A stretch of 64,000 nt of DNA from Streptomyces bathyalis (lineage in GTDB: Bacteria > Actinomycetota > Actinomycetes > Streptomycetales > Streptomycetaceae): positions 4,957,501 to 5,021,500 of the forward strand of contig NZ_CP048882.1 in NCBI RefSeq assembly GCF_015910445.1, read 5' to 3'. The position numbers were made by a program, and so were the translations under genes. The notes under the pieces were generated by a model. The model was not told where the DNA came from and searched no databases. It saw nothing but the letters and a program-made list of their open reading frames with translations. Positions 55,867 through 63,754 of the stretch are shown one piece after another (the stretch's first letter is position 1; each line of letters opens with the position of its first letter).

Positions 55867-56544
55867 ATGGACCGTAAGGAAAAGAATCCGGGGGACGGGC
55901 GCAGCCTCCCCGCCGAGTTGTACCTGCTGGCGTGCGACACGGAGAAGGAGAGGCTCACGAAGCGGGACGTGCTCGGCAGTGTGCTGCGTGCGGCCGTACT
56001 CATCGAGCTGACCGACCGTGGCTGTCTCACCGACGAGGACGGCAGGGCACGCACCGTCGGCGACAGGCGCACCGGCGATCCACTGCTCGACGACGCGTTG
56101 CGCGGCATAGCCGCCGAGAAGCGTCCGCGCAAGTGGAAGACGCTGGTGCAGCGGAACCGCAAGCAGACCTTCGAGGCCGTGGAGCGGCAGCTCGAGAAGG
56201 ACCGGCTGATCAGGATCGAGCGTCGTACGTGGTTCCCCCACATCGTCGTGGTGAAGGACGCCGCTCTGGCGAAGCGTCTCCATGGGGAGGCCGTCGAGAC
56301 GCTGACCGGGGGCCGTCCCGTCGAGCAGTTCACGACCCGCCAGGCCGCGCTGACCGCGCTCGCCGCGGTGGGCGGGCTGCCCACCGTCACCTCCGGCAAG
56401 GACAGGCGCGAGCACAAGGAGCGCATCAAGGCGCTTACCGAGCGCGCCGGCGAGGCGGGTCCCGCGCTGAAGAAGGCGCTCCAGGAGATGCAGATCGCCA
56501 CCGCGACGGCCATCGGGGCGGCGGCAAGCGCCGGCACCCAGTGA
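55867..56544 (+). CDS. GPP34 (GOLPH3/Vps74-like) family phosphoprotein
   Basis: 225-residue protein of the GPP34 fold, known in eukaryotes as a phosphatidylinositol-4-phosphate binding Golgi adaptor and common in actinobacteria with unknown role. The opening LPAELYLLACDTEKERLTKRDVLGSVLRAAVLIELT and the block TFEAVERQLEKDRLIRIERRTWFP fit the family. It is almost entirely alpha-helical and has no membrane segment. An ATG three codons upstream is an alternative start; neither has a clear ribosome binding site. The next gene starts 24 bp after its stop. Confidence 0.87.
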   Translation: MDRKEKNPGDGRSLPAELYLLACDTEKERLTKRDVLGSVLRAAVLIELTDRGCLTDEDGRARTVGDRRTGDPLLDDALRGIAAEKRPRKWKTLVQRNRKQTFEAVERQLEKDRLIRIERRTWFPHIVVVKDAALAKRLHGEAVETLTGGRPVEQFTTRQAALTALAAVGGLPTVTSGKDRREHKERIKALTERAGEAGPALKKALQEMQIATATAIGAAASAGTQ

Positions 56545-56568
56545 ATGAGGCGGGGAGGCGGTCGGCGG

Positions 56569-57534
56569 ATGGAGCATGAGCCTCACGCGCGACCCGGCCC
56601 CGCCGACCAGGAGCCGTTGGGCCCTGACTCGCTCACGTGGAAGTACTTCGGCGACTGGCGCGGGGTGCTGCTCGCCCCCTGGGCGGGCGTGATGCAGAAC
56701 ATGCACCCCGGGCTGGGTGCCGGAGTCGCCGAGCACTCCCGCTTCTTCGAGGAGCGGTGGCAGCGGCTCTTCCGGTCGCTGTATCCGATCGGCGGCGTCG
56801 TGTACGACGGTCCGCGAGCAGCCGAGACCGCACGTCAGGTCCGCGGATACCACAACACGATCAAGGGAGTGGACGAGCAGGGCCGCCCGTACCACGCCCT
56901 CGATCCGGACACCTTCTACTGGGCGCACTCCACCTTCTTCATGCTCACGATGCTCGTGGCGGACCGGTTCGGACCGGGCCTGAGTGAGGACGAGAAGCGG
57001 CAGCTCTTCGACGAACACGTGCGCTGGTGGCGGCTGTACGGGATGAGCATGCGGCCCGTACCGGAGAGCTGGCCCGACTTCGAGGCGTACTGGGACCGGA
57101 TGGCCCGCGAGGTGCTGGAGGATAACCAGCCGGCCCGCGACGTGCTGGACATCCGCCTCATCGCCAGGCCGCCGGCCTTCTCGTGGATGCCGCACTTCGT
57201 GTGGCGTGCGCTGCGCGGTCCGCAGGCCCGGTTCACGGTGTGGTTCACCGTCGGGCTGTTTCCCGCCCCGGTGCGCGAGCGGCTCGGCCACCGGTGGACC
57301 GTGCGGGACGAGCGGAGGCTGCGGCGCATCGGGCGGCTCGTCCATCACGCGTGGCGGTTCGTGCCGTTCAGGTACCGCTACCATCCGCGGGCCCGCGCGG
57401 GCTGGGCGCGCGAGGCGGGGCTGCGGGCCGCGGACGCTCCCCATGTGGAGTCGCCCGTACGGAACTCGCCGCTGCCGGAGGAGCGCGACTCGCCCAAGCA
57501 CTATGTGCCGCCGGCCGCGCACGACGCCCGTTGA
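56569..57534 (+). CDS. MpaB/DUF2236 family oxygenase-like protein
   Basis: 321 residues of the DUF2236 family (MpaB of fungal mycophenolic acid synthesis and latex-clearing protein relatives), usually haem-binding oxygenases. Family blocks: GDWRGVLLAPWAGVMQNMHPGLGAGVAEHS, the conserved ALDPDTFYWAHSTFFMLTMLVADRFG, and WFTVGLFPAPVRERLGHRW. The WAHST histidine is the expected haem or metal ligand. I chose the ATG at MEHEPHARPG because GGGGAGG precedes it by 10 bases; an ATG eight codons upstream directly abuts the GPP34 stop but lacks such a site. Substrate unknown. Confidence 0.85.
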   Translation: MEHEPHARPGPADQEPLGPDSLTWKYFGDWRGVLLAPWAGVMQNMHPGLGAGVAEHSRFFEERWQRLFRSLYPIGGVVYDGPRAAETARQVRGYHNTIKGVDEQGRPYHALDPDTFYWAHSTFFMLTMLVADRFGPGLSEDEKRQLFDEHVRWWRLYGMSMRPVPESWPDFEAYWDRMAREVLEDNQPARDVLDIRLIARPPAFSWMPHFVWRALRGPQARFTVWFTVGLFPAPVRERLGHRWTVRDERRLRRIGRLVHHAWRFVPFRYRYHPRARAGWAREAGLRAADAPHVESPVRNSPLPEERDSPKHYVPPAAHDAR

Positions 57535-57541
57535 TTGTTTC

Positions 57542-57556
57542 CCCGTGTGACACGGG
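57542..57556. promoter_or_regulatory. 15-bp palindrome upstream of the sulfur operon
   Basis: CCCGTGT-G-ACACGGG, 7-bp perfect arms around one base, 54 bp upstream of the -35 of the leader promoter and 7 bp after the oxygenase gene. Could be a regulator site or a short terminator. Confidence 0.45.
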
Positions 57557-57610
57557 TATGGCCGCTCCGACAATGCCGTATTGCGCTTTCTCTCCTGCGC
57601 CTCAGGGCTG

Positions 57611-57639
57611 TTGACCCCCTTACGGGGCGTCGCTAGCTT
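57611..57639 (+). promoter_or_regulatory. Promoter of the sulfonate uptake operon
   Basis: TTGACC and TAGCTT are separated by exactly 17 bp, a good match to the vegetative streptomycete consensus. The expected start point is about 57646-57647, the A of the leader peptide ATG. Confidence 0.7.
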
Positions 57640-57646
57640 CGACGGC

Positions 57647-57721
57647 ATGCTCAACTCGCCCGGATTCACCCAGCGCCGTGCCGTGGACTTCCGGCGCGTC
57701 GCCTCCGCGCTCTGTAGCTGA
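57647..57721 (+). CDS. 24-residue leader peptide ending Ala-Leu-Cys-Ser
   Basis: A short frame: MLNSPGFTQRRAVDFRRV then ASALCS and stop. The pattern (Arg-Arg, Val-Asp, Arg-Val, Ser-Ala-Leu-Cys near the end) is that of the putative leader peptides found ahead of sulfur-assimilation genes in actinobacteria. It has no ribosome binding site and the ATG is at or next to the predicted +1, so translation should be leaderless. The single Cys codon (TGT) is second from last, suited to sensing charged tRNA-Cys. RNA structures that could respond lie just downstream. Confidence 0.75.
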   Translation: MLNSPGFTQRRAVDFRRVASALCS

Positions 57722-57730
57722 GCCCGTCCC

Positions 57731-57765
57731 CGCGCGGCGGCACGACGCCCCGCGTCCTCTTCCCC
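57731..57765 (+). terminator. Possible attenuator hairpin after the leader peptide
   Basis: CGCGCGGCG (57731-57739) pairs with CGCCCCGCG (57746-57754), one C-C mismatch, followed by the pyrimidine run TCCTCTTCCCC. A competing pairing joins 57693-57701 inside the leader coding sequence to 57743-57751 (8 of 9 positions). Inference from reading; untested. Confidence 0.4.
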
Positions 57766-57896
57766 AATTCACCGTTTGCGCCTGCCGCATTCGGCACTGA
57801 ATTCCGCGCTCTTCGGCCGCCCGCGCGCACCTTTTGCCGGCGGCCCGGCGGCGTATGCCCGAACAGCCCAGCACCTGAACGAACCGGGACACGAAC

Positions 57897-59033
57897 ATGC
57901 CCAGGCCCGCTCCTGACCACCATCGATCCCCGACCCGACCACACGGCCGGCTGCCGCGAGGACCCCGGAGTCTCGCGCTCCTTCTCGCCCTCACCGCCCC
58001 CGCGCTGCTTGTGAGTTGCGCACAGCAGGACAGCGCCGGCGGCACGAGCGACGCGAAGCTCGCCAGGACGGAAATCCCCGAGAAGGCATCCCCGAAGACG
58101 ACGATCACCATCGGTGCGCCCGAGGACCGCGTGCTGCTCAAACTCTCCGGCGCGGCGAAGAAGCTGCCGTTCAAGGTGAAGTGGGCGAACATCAGCGGCG
58201 GTCCGCAGTGCTCCGAGGCATTCCGCGCCCATTCGCTGGATCTGTGCGCTTCGGCGGAGGTGCCGTCCATACACGCTCACTGGACGGGCCTGGACACGAA
58301 ACTCGTCGCGGCGGAATTCCGCAAGGATCCGAAGAAGAATCCCATCTACCGGCTGGGAATCGCCCCGGGTGCACACATCGACTCCCTGAAGGATCTGCGC
58401 GGCAAGAAGATCGCGTACAGCCCCGGACAGGCCCAGGGCGCCCTCGTGCTGCGCATCCTCCGCAAGGCCGGTCTGAAGAAGGACGACGTGAAGCTCGTCG
58501 AGATGCCGAGCACCGGGGACGTCTACCCGACGGCGCTGGGCGAGCGTCAGGTCGACGCCGCACCGCTCGGCGCGGTCAACCTCAAGCGCTACCCGGAGAA
58601 ATACGGCAAGGACGGCGGCAAGCTCATCCCGCACGGACTCCGTGACGACGCGTCCCATCTCTGGGCGCCGACCGAGACCGTGGCGGACCCGAAGAAGGCC
58701 GCCGCCATCAGGGAGTTCGTCAAGTTCTGGGCGCGCGCCCAGGTTTGGGCCTACGAACACCCGAAGGAATGGGTCGACGGCTACGCCGTCAAGGACCAGG
58801 GCCTCAGCCCCAAGGACGGCGAGTACCTCCACAAGCACAACGGTGAGCCGGAGATCCCGGCCGACTGGGACGCGGCCATCCGGCGGCAGCAGAAGACGGT
58901 CGACCTGCTCGCCAAGGAGACGGGCAAGAAGAAGTTCGACGCGGAGACGCTCTTCGACCGGCGCTTCGAGCACGTTGCCGCCGCCGCCCTCGAAGCGGGC
59001 GGCGGCAAGGCGCATGGGAAGGAGAAGCCGTGA
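57897..59033 (+). CDS. ssuA: Sulfonate-type ABC transporter substrate-binding lipoprotein
   Basis: 378 residues. Signal peptide with lipobox LLVSC (Cys41). The mature protein is an SsuA/TauA/NMT1-like periplasmic-binding fold: ITIGAPEDRVLLKL, LRGKKIAYSPGQAQGALVLRILRKAGL, KLVEMPSTGDVYPTALGERQVDAAPLG. It is expected to capture alkanesulfonates or related organosulfur compounds. It heads a four-gene operon with overlapping stops and starts, behind a Cys-containing leader peptide, which supports a sulfur substrate. The symbol is by family, not proven orthology. Confidence 0.85.
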   Translation: MPRPAPDHHRSPTRPHGRLPRGPRSLALLLALTAPALLVSCAQQDSAGGTSDAKLARTEIPEKASPKTTITIGAPEDRVLLKLSGAAKKLPFKVKWANISGGPQCSEAFRAHSLDLCASAEVPSIHAHWTGLDTKLVAAEFRKDPKKNPIYRLGIAPGAHIDSLKDLRGKKIAYSPGQAQGALVLRILRKAGLKKDDVKLVEMPSTGDVYPTALGERQVDAAPLGAVNLKRYPEKYGKDGGKLIPHGLRDDASHLWAPTETVADPKKAAAIREFVKFWARAQVWAYEHPKEWVDGYAVKDQGLSPKDGEYLHKHNGEPEIPADWDAAIRRQQKTVDLLAKETGKKKFDAETLFDRRFEHVAAAALEAGGGKAHGKEKP

Positions 59034-59878
59034 GCGCCGTGACCACGCAGACCCTGGGGCGCCTGACGGGCGCCGTACGCCGGGGGCCGCGCACGAGGAC
59101 GGGCCCGCGCCTCGCGCCTGGTCGCCCGATCCGGTTCGGCAAGGCACTCGGACCGGTGCTGCTGCTCGCGGTGTGGTCCGCCGGGTCCGCGGCGGGGCTG
59201 ATCGAGCCCCGTCTGCTGTCGGCTCCGTGGACGGTCGTGAACACCGCCGGCGACCTCATCGCCGACGGCCGGCTCCAGGGCCATCTGGCAAGTTCGGCCC
59301 AACGCGTGGCGCTGGGCCTGGTGTTCGGGACCCTGAGCGGGGTGCTCCTCGCCGTCGCCGCAGGACTGAGCCGCATCGGCGAGGGCCTCATCGACGGGCC
59401 GGTCCAGGTGAAGCGGGCGCTGCCGTCCCTGGCGCTGGTGCCGCTGCTGGTGCTGTGGTTCGGGATCGGCGAGTCGATGAAGGTCATCACCGTCGCTCTC
59501 GCCGTCTTCGTACCCGTCTACATCCACACCCACAACGGGTTGCGCACCATCGACAGCCGCTACGTGGAACTGTCGGAGACGGTGCGGCTGAACCGGCGTC
59601 AGTTCATCCGCCATGTCGTGCTGCCCGGAGCGCTTCCAGGCTTCCTGCTCGGCATGCGCTTCGCCGTGACGGCGGCCTGGCTGACCCTCGTCGTCGTCGA
59701 ACAGGTCAACGCCACCAGCGGACTCGGCTACATGATGGAGCTGGCACGCACGTACGGACAGACCGAGATCATCATCGTCGGACTGGTGGTGTACGGGCTG
59801 CTGGGCCTCTTCTCCGACGGGCTGGTGCGATACGCGGAGAGGAAGGTTCTGTCATGGCGACGGACACTCGCGAGCTGA
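59030..59878 (+). CDS. ssuC: Sulfonate-type ABC transporter permease
   Basis: 282 residues, six membrane helices, SsuC/TauC family. The permease loop (ELSETVRLNRRQFIRHVVLPGALPGFLLGMRFAVTAAW in outline) is clear at about 181-218. GTG start overlaps the binding-protein stop (GTGA); the 3' end overlaps the ATPase gene by 25 bp. Confidence 0.9.
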   Translation: MSAVTTQTLGRLTGAVRRGPRTRTGPRLAPGRPIRFGKALGPVLLLAVWSAGSAAGLIEPRLLSAPWTVVNTAGDLIADGRLQGHLASSAQRVALGLVFGTLSGVLLAVAAGLSRIGEGLIDGPVQVKRALPSLALVPLLVLWFGIGESMKVITVALAVFVPVYIHTHNGLRTIDSRYVELSETVRLNRRQFIRHVVLPGALPGFLLGMRFAVTAAWLTLVVVEQVNATSGLGYMMELARTYGQTEIIIVGLVVYGLLGLFSDGLVRYAERKVLSWRRTLAS

Positions 59879-60663
59879 GCGCGGCGGCACGTGCACGTAC
59901 GGCCGTCCGCATCCACGGACTGGAGCGCTCCTTCGGGGAACGGAAGGTGCTCCAAGGGCTCGAACTCGACATCCGGGCGGGCGAGTTCGTGGCGCTGCTG
60001 GGCCGCAGCGGATCCGGCAAGTCGACGCTGCTGCGTGCTCTCGCGGGCCTGGATCACAACGTGTACGGGAAGGGCCTGCTGAGCGCGCCGGCGAACGTCT
60101 CCGTCGTCTTCCAGGACGCGCGGCTGCTGCCGTGGAAACGGGTTCTGGACAACGTGTTGCTCGGGCTCACCGGTTCGGACGGGCGCGAGCGCGGACGCGC
60201 CGCGCTCGACGAAGTGGGCCTGGCCGACAGGGAGTCGGCGTGGCCCGTCGAGCTGTCCGGCGGGGAGCAGCAGCGTGTCTCGCTGGCCCGCTCCCTCGTA
60301 CGTGAGCCCGAACTGCTCCTCGCCGACGAGCCGTTCGGGGCACTGGACGCCCTCACCCGCATCCGCATGCACAAGCTGCTGAGGAAGCTGTGCGCGGCGC
60401 ACCGTCCAGCGGTGCTGCTGGTCACGCACGACGTGGACGAGGCGATCGAACTCGCCGACCGCGTCGCCGTGTTGGAGGAGGGCCGCATCACGGCGGACGT
60501 CCCCGTCGAGCTGGACGGTCCGCGTACGCACGGCTCGAAGGAGTACGCGGAGCTGCGCGAGTCACTGCTGGCACGGCTGGGCGTCGACGAGGCGGAACGC
60601 GGCGGCCACGGGGCCTCGCAGGAGCTCGCCCAGGAACGCGAGAAGGAAGAGGTGTCCGCGTGA
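59854..60663 (+). CDS. ssuB: Sulfonate-type ABC transporter ATPase
   Basis: 269 residues. Walker A LLGRSGSGKST at about 48-58, Q-loop VVFQDARLLPWKRVLDNV, signature LSGGEQQRVSLARSL, Walker B LLLADEPFGALDALTR and H-loop VTHDVDEAIELADRVAVLEEGRI. Energises uptake through SsuC. The C-terminal 45 residues are charged and variable. The monooxygenase start overlaps its stop. Confidence 0.93.
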   Translation: MATDTRELSAAARARTAVRIHGLERSFGERKVLQGLELDIRAGEFVALLGRSGSGKSTLLRALAGLDHNVYGKGLLSAPANVSVVFQDARLLPWKRVLDNVLLGLTGSDGRERGRAALDEVGLADRESAWPVELSGGEQQRVSLARSLVREPELLLADEPFGALDALTRIRMHKLLRKLCAAHRPAVLLVTHDVDEAIELADRVAVLEEGRITADVPVELDGPRTHGSKEYAELRESLLARLGVDEAERGGHGASQELAQEREKEEVSA

Positions 60664-62039
60664 CCACGAATGCGGCCGGGCCCGGCCGGGAGTTCCGGGA
60701 GAGAGAGCTCCACCTCAATCTGTTCATCTATCCGGGCGGCCACCACGAGGCCGCCTGGCGGCACAGCTCGTCCGACCCGGACCGGCTGCTGGACATCCGC
60801 TTCTACCAGGACCTGGCGCGCAGCGCGGAGGCGGTCACCTTCGACGGCGTCTTCTTCGCCGACGGGCCGGCCCTGGCCGACAACGTCCGCTACGCGAGCC
60901 GCTTCCGCCTCGAACCGTTCACGTGGCTGTCGGCCATCGCGGCCGCCACCGAACGCACCGGCCTCATCGGGACCGCGTCCACGACGTACTCGGAGCCGTA
61001 CAACCTGGCACGGCTCTTCGCCTCCCTCGACCACCTCAGCGGGGGCAGGGCCGGCTGGAACATCGTCACCACCGGGGCGCCGCAGGCCGCTCAGAACTTC
61101 GGACTCGACGCACACCCCGTGCACGCCGAACGGTACGAGCGCGCCCGTGACTTCCTCGAAGCCGTCACCAAACTCTGGGACAGCTGGGAGGACGAAGCGC
61201 TCGTCGCCGACCAGCGCAGCGGGCTCTTCGCCGACACCGACCGCATCCACACCGTCGACCACGAGGGCCCGCTGCTGAAGGTGCGCGGCCCGCTGAACAT
61301 CCCCCGCTCGCCCCAGGGCAGGCCCGTCTACGTACAGGCGGGCTCGTCGGAGGACGGAAGGGCGTTCGCGGCGCGGTACGCGGAGGCGATCTTCACCGCG
61401 CACCAGACGCTGCGCAGCGGCCAGGACTTCTACGCAGACATCAAGAAGCGTGCCGCCCGACTCGGCCGCGATCCGGGGCAATTGCTGGTGCTGCCCGGCA
61501 TCAGCCCGTTCATCGCGTCCACGGAGGCGGAGGCTCGGCGGCTGCACGAGGACTTCAACGAGCTGACGCAGCCCGAGTATTCGCTCGAACTGCTCCACCG
61601 GCTCCTCGGGATCCGCCTGACGCCACAGCAGCTGGACGGGCCCGTGCCGCGCGAGCTGATCGAGACCCAGGGCGAGCGCGGAAACGGCAGCCGCTTCCAG
61701 CTCGTCCTCGACATCGTCGAACGCGAACAGCCCACCGTGCGGCAGCTGTTGCACCGGCTTGCGGGCGCGCGGGGCCACCGCGTCTTCGCGGGCACTCCCG
61801 AGCAGGTCGCCGACCAGATCCAGCAGTGGTACGAGCAGGGCGCGGCCGACGGCTTCAACGTCATGCCGCCGTGGCTGCCCGGCGGCTTCGACCTCTTCGC
61901 GGATCACGTGGTGCCGATCCTGCGCGAACGCGGTCTCTTCCGCAGCGCGTACACCGGCCGCACGCTGCGCGAACACTACGGACTGGCGCGCCCGGCGAGC
62001 CGGTACGCACCGCAGGGCGCCGCCGTCTCCGTGGCCTGA
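60660..62039 (+). CDS. LLM-class flavin-dependent monooxygenase (NtaA/SnaA/DszA family)
   Basis: 459 residues of the bacterial luciferase-like NtaA/SnaA/DszA family, FMNH2-dependent enzymes that cleave C-N or C-S bonds or oxidise sulfur heterocycles. Typical blocks: LHLNLFIYPGGHHEAAWRH, GRAGWNIVTTGAPQAAQNFG, GRPVYVQAGSSEDGRAFAARYAEAIF and DGFNVMPPWLPGGFDLFADHVVPILRERGLFR. Co-operonic with a sulfonate importer, it probably releases sulfite from an imported organosulfur compound. No flavin reductase gene is in the operon, so reduced FMN must come from elsewhere. GTG start overlaps the ssuB stop. Confidence 0.9.
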   Translation: MTTNAAGPGREFRERELHLNLFIYPGGHHEAAWRHSSSDPDRLLDIRFYQDLARSAEAVTFDGVFFADGPALADNVRYASRFRLEPFTWLSAIAAATERTGLIGTASTTYSEPYNLARLFASLDHLSGGRAGWNIVTTGAPQAAQNFGLDAHPVHAERYERARDFLEAVTKLWDSWEDEALVADQRSGLFADTDRIHTVDHEGPLLKVRGPLNIPRSPQGRPVYVQAGSSEDGRAFAARYAEAIFTAHQTLRSGQDFYADIKKRAARLGRDPGQLLVLPGISPFIASTEAEARRLHEDFNELTQPEYSLELLHRLLGIRLTPQQLDGPVPRELIETQGERGNGSRFQLVLDIVEREQPTVRQLLHRLAGARGHRVFAGTPEQVADQIQQWYEQGAADGFNVMPPWLPGGFDLFADHVVPILRERGLFRSAYTGRTLREHYGLARPASRYAPQGAAVSVA

Positions 62040-62188
62040 GCGGCCCGGGGCGCACGAGCGCGGGAGCAGACATGAGCGCCACCGGGTAACTCCTCACGAA
62101 CCGGGAGCCGTTCGGAGCAACTCGCCGCGACACCGGTCAGTTCTCCCGAGCCTCCGGCGGGACCGGCGCGATCGCCGAGTCATCTGCC

Positions 62189-63754
62189 TCAGCGGTTCAT
62201 GGGCGACGTGGCGTGCGAGGACGAACGGTCCCCGCTTTCCGGTGCGGCGTGGGGAGTGCCGTCCTCCGCCGTGCCGGCCCAGTCCCGCGTGGGGCGGCGT
62301 CCGGCGAACTTGCCGAAGACCAGTGCCGCCGCGGTGGCGGTGAGCACGCCGGGCACCATCGAGTAGACGCCCGTCTCCAGCGGCCCGAGGAGGGGGTCGA
62401 TCTGCTTCCACAGGAGGACCGTGAGGGCACCGGTGAGCATCCCGGCCTTGGCGCCGGCCGCCGTCATCCGCGGCCAGAACAGCGACAGGAGGATCACCGG
62501 ACCGAAGGCCGCGCCGAATCCCGCCCAGGCGTACGCGACGATGTCGAGTACCGCGCCGCCGCTCAGGGCTATCACGTAGGCGGCCAGCGCCACGGCCAGC
62601 ACGCTCAGCCGCCCGATCAGCAGCAGCAACCCGTCGGAGGGCTGCCGCTTGAGGAACGCCCGGTAGAGGTCCTCGGTGAGGGACGTGGCCGAGACCAGCA
62701 GCTGGCTGTCCGCTGTGGACTTGATCGCGGCAAGCACGGCTACGAGCAGGATTGCCGCGATCCAGGGTGAGGTCAGATCTGCGGACAGTTTGATGAAGAC
62801 CGTCTCCGGGTTCTTCAGCGGCTTGTCGAGCGCGGCGATCCCGGCAAGCCCGATGAGGGACGCGCCCGCCAAGGCGACGGTCACCCAGCCCACGCCCAGT
62901 CGGCGGGCCAGCGGTATCTCCCGTGTGCTGCGGATACTCATGAAGCGGGTCAAGATGTGGGGCTGGCCGAAGTAGCCGAGTCCCCAGGCGAGCAGTGAGA
63001 TCATTCCGATGGCGCCGAGCGGCTCGCCCGCCGACCACGTCTTGCCGGCGAAGGATGCCTTGGCTCCCGGGTCGAGCAGTGCGGGGGCCGCGGCGGTGAG
63101 TTGACCGTGCAGAGCGTCGAAACCGCCGAGCTTCCAGATGGCGATCGCGGGGAGGGCGACGGCCGCGAGGAACATCAGCGTGCCCTGTATGGAGTGGCTG
63201 ACACTCAGGGCCCGGAAGCCGCCAAGGATCGTGTAGATGACGATCACGACGGCGAAGACCGTGAGTCCCAGCTCGAAGCCGGCGCCGAAGACATTGTCGG
63301 CCAGGAGCCCGCAGGCGACCAGCCCGCTGGCGACGTAGACGGTGAAGAACACGATGGTGACGACGGCCGAGAGGAGCCGAATCACCCTGCTCCGGTCTTC
63401 GAAACGTTTCTCCAGGTACGACGGCAGGGTCACGGCACCGACCCGCTCGGTGTAGACGCGCAAGCGGGGTGCGACGAGACGCCAGTTGAGATAAGTGCCG
63501 ATGATCAAGCCGACGGCGATCCACGTGGCACCGATCCCGGCCGCGTACACGGCGCCAGGCAGGCCCAGGAAGAGCCAGCCGGACATGTCGGCGGCTCCGG
63601 CGGACAGGGCGGCTGCCGGGGCGGAGAGTTGACGGCTGGCGACGGTGAAGTCGTCGAACGTAGCCGTTTCTCCGTGCGTCATGACGCCGACCATGACCAT
63701 CGCGATCAGAAAGATCCCGAAGGTGAGCATGGCCGGGACGGTCAGGGCGAACAT
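62189..63754 (-). CDS. putP: Sodium/proline symporter
   Basis: 521 residues, 12-13 membrane helices of the sodium:solute symporter family. PutP-type segments: FTVASRQLSAPAAALSAGAADMSGWLFLGLPGAVYAAG near the N terminus (sodium and proline site), GLGYFGQPHILTRFM and AIKSTADSQLLVSATSLTEDLYRAFL. Couples sodium entry to proline uptake for nutrition or osmotic adjustment. The C-terminal 45 residues are hydrophilic. It converges on the monooxygenase gene across 149 bp with no obvious terminator. No proline dehydrogenase is seen in the window. Confidence 0.92.
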   Translation of the reverse strand: MFALTVPAMLTFGIFLIAMVMVGVMTHGETATFDDFTVASRQLSAPAAALSAGAADMSGWLFLGLPGAVYAAGIGATWIAVGLIIGTYLNWRLVAPRLRVYTERVGAVTLPSYLEKRFEDRSRVIRLLSAVVTIVFFTVYVASGLVACGLLADNVFGAGFELGLTVFAVVIVIYTILGGFRALSVSHSIQGTLMFLAAVALPAIAIWKLGGFDALHGQLTAAAPALLDPGAKASFAGKTWSAGEPLGAIGMISLLAWGLGYFGQPHILTRFMSIRSTREIPLARRLGVGWVTVALAGASLIGLAGIAALDKPLKNPETVFIKLSADLTSPWIAAILLVAVLAAIKSTADSQLLVSATSLTEDLYRAFLKRQPSDGLLLLIGRLSVLAVALAAYVIALSGGAVLDIVAYAWAGFGAAFGPVILLSLFWPRMTAAGAKAGMLTGALTVLLWKQIDPLLGPLETGVYSMVPGVLTATAAALVFGKFAGRRPTRDWAGTAEDGTPHAAPESGDRSSSHATSPMNR

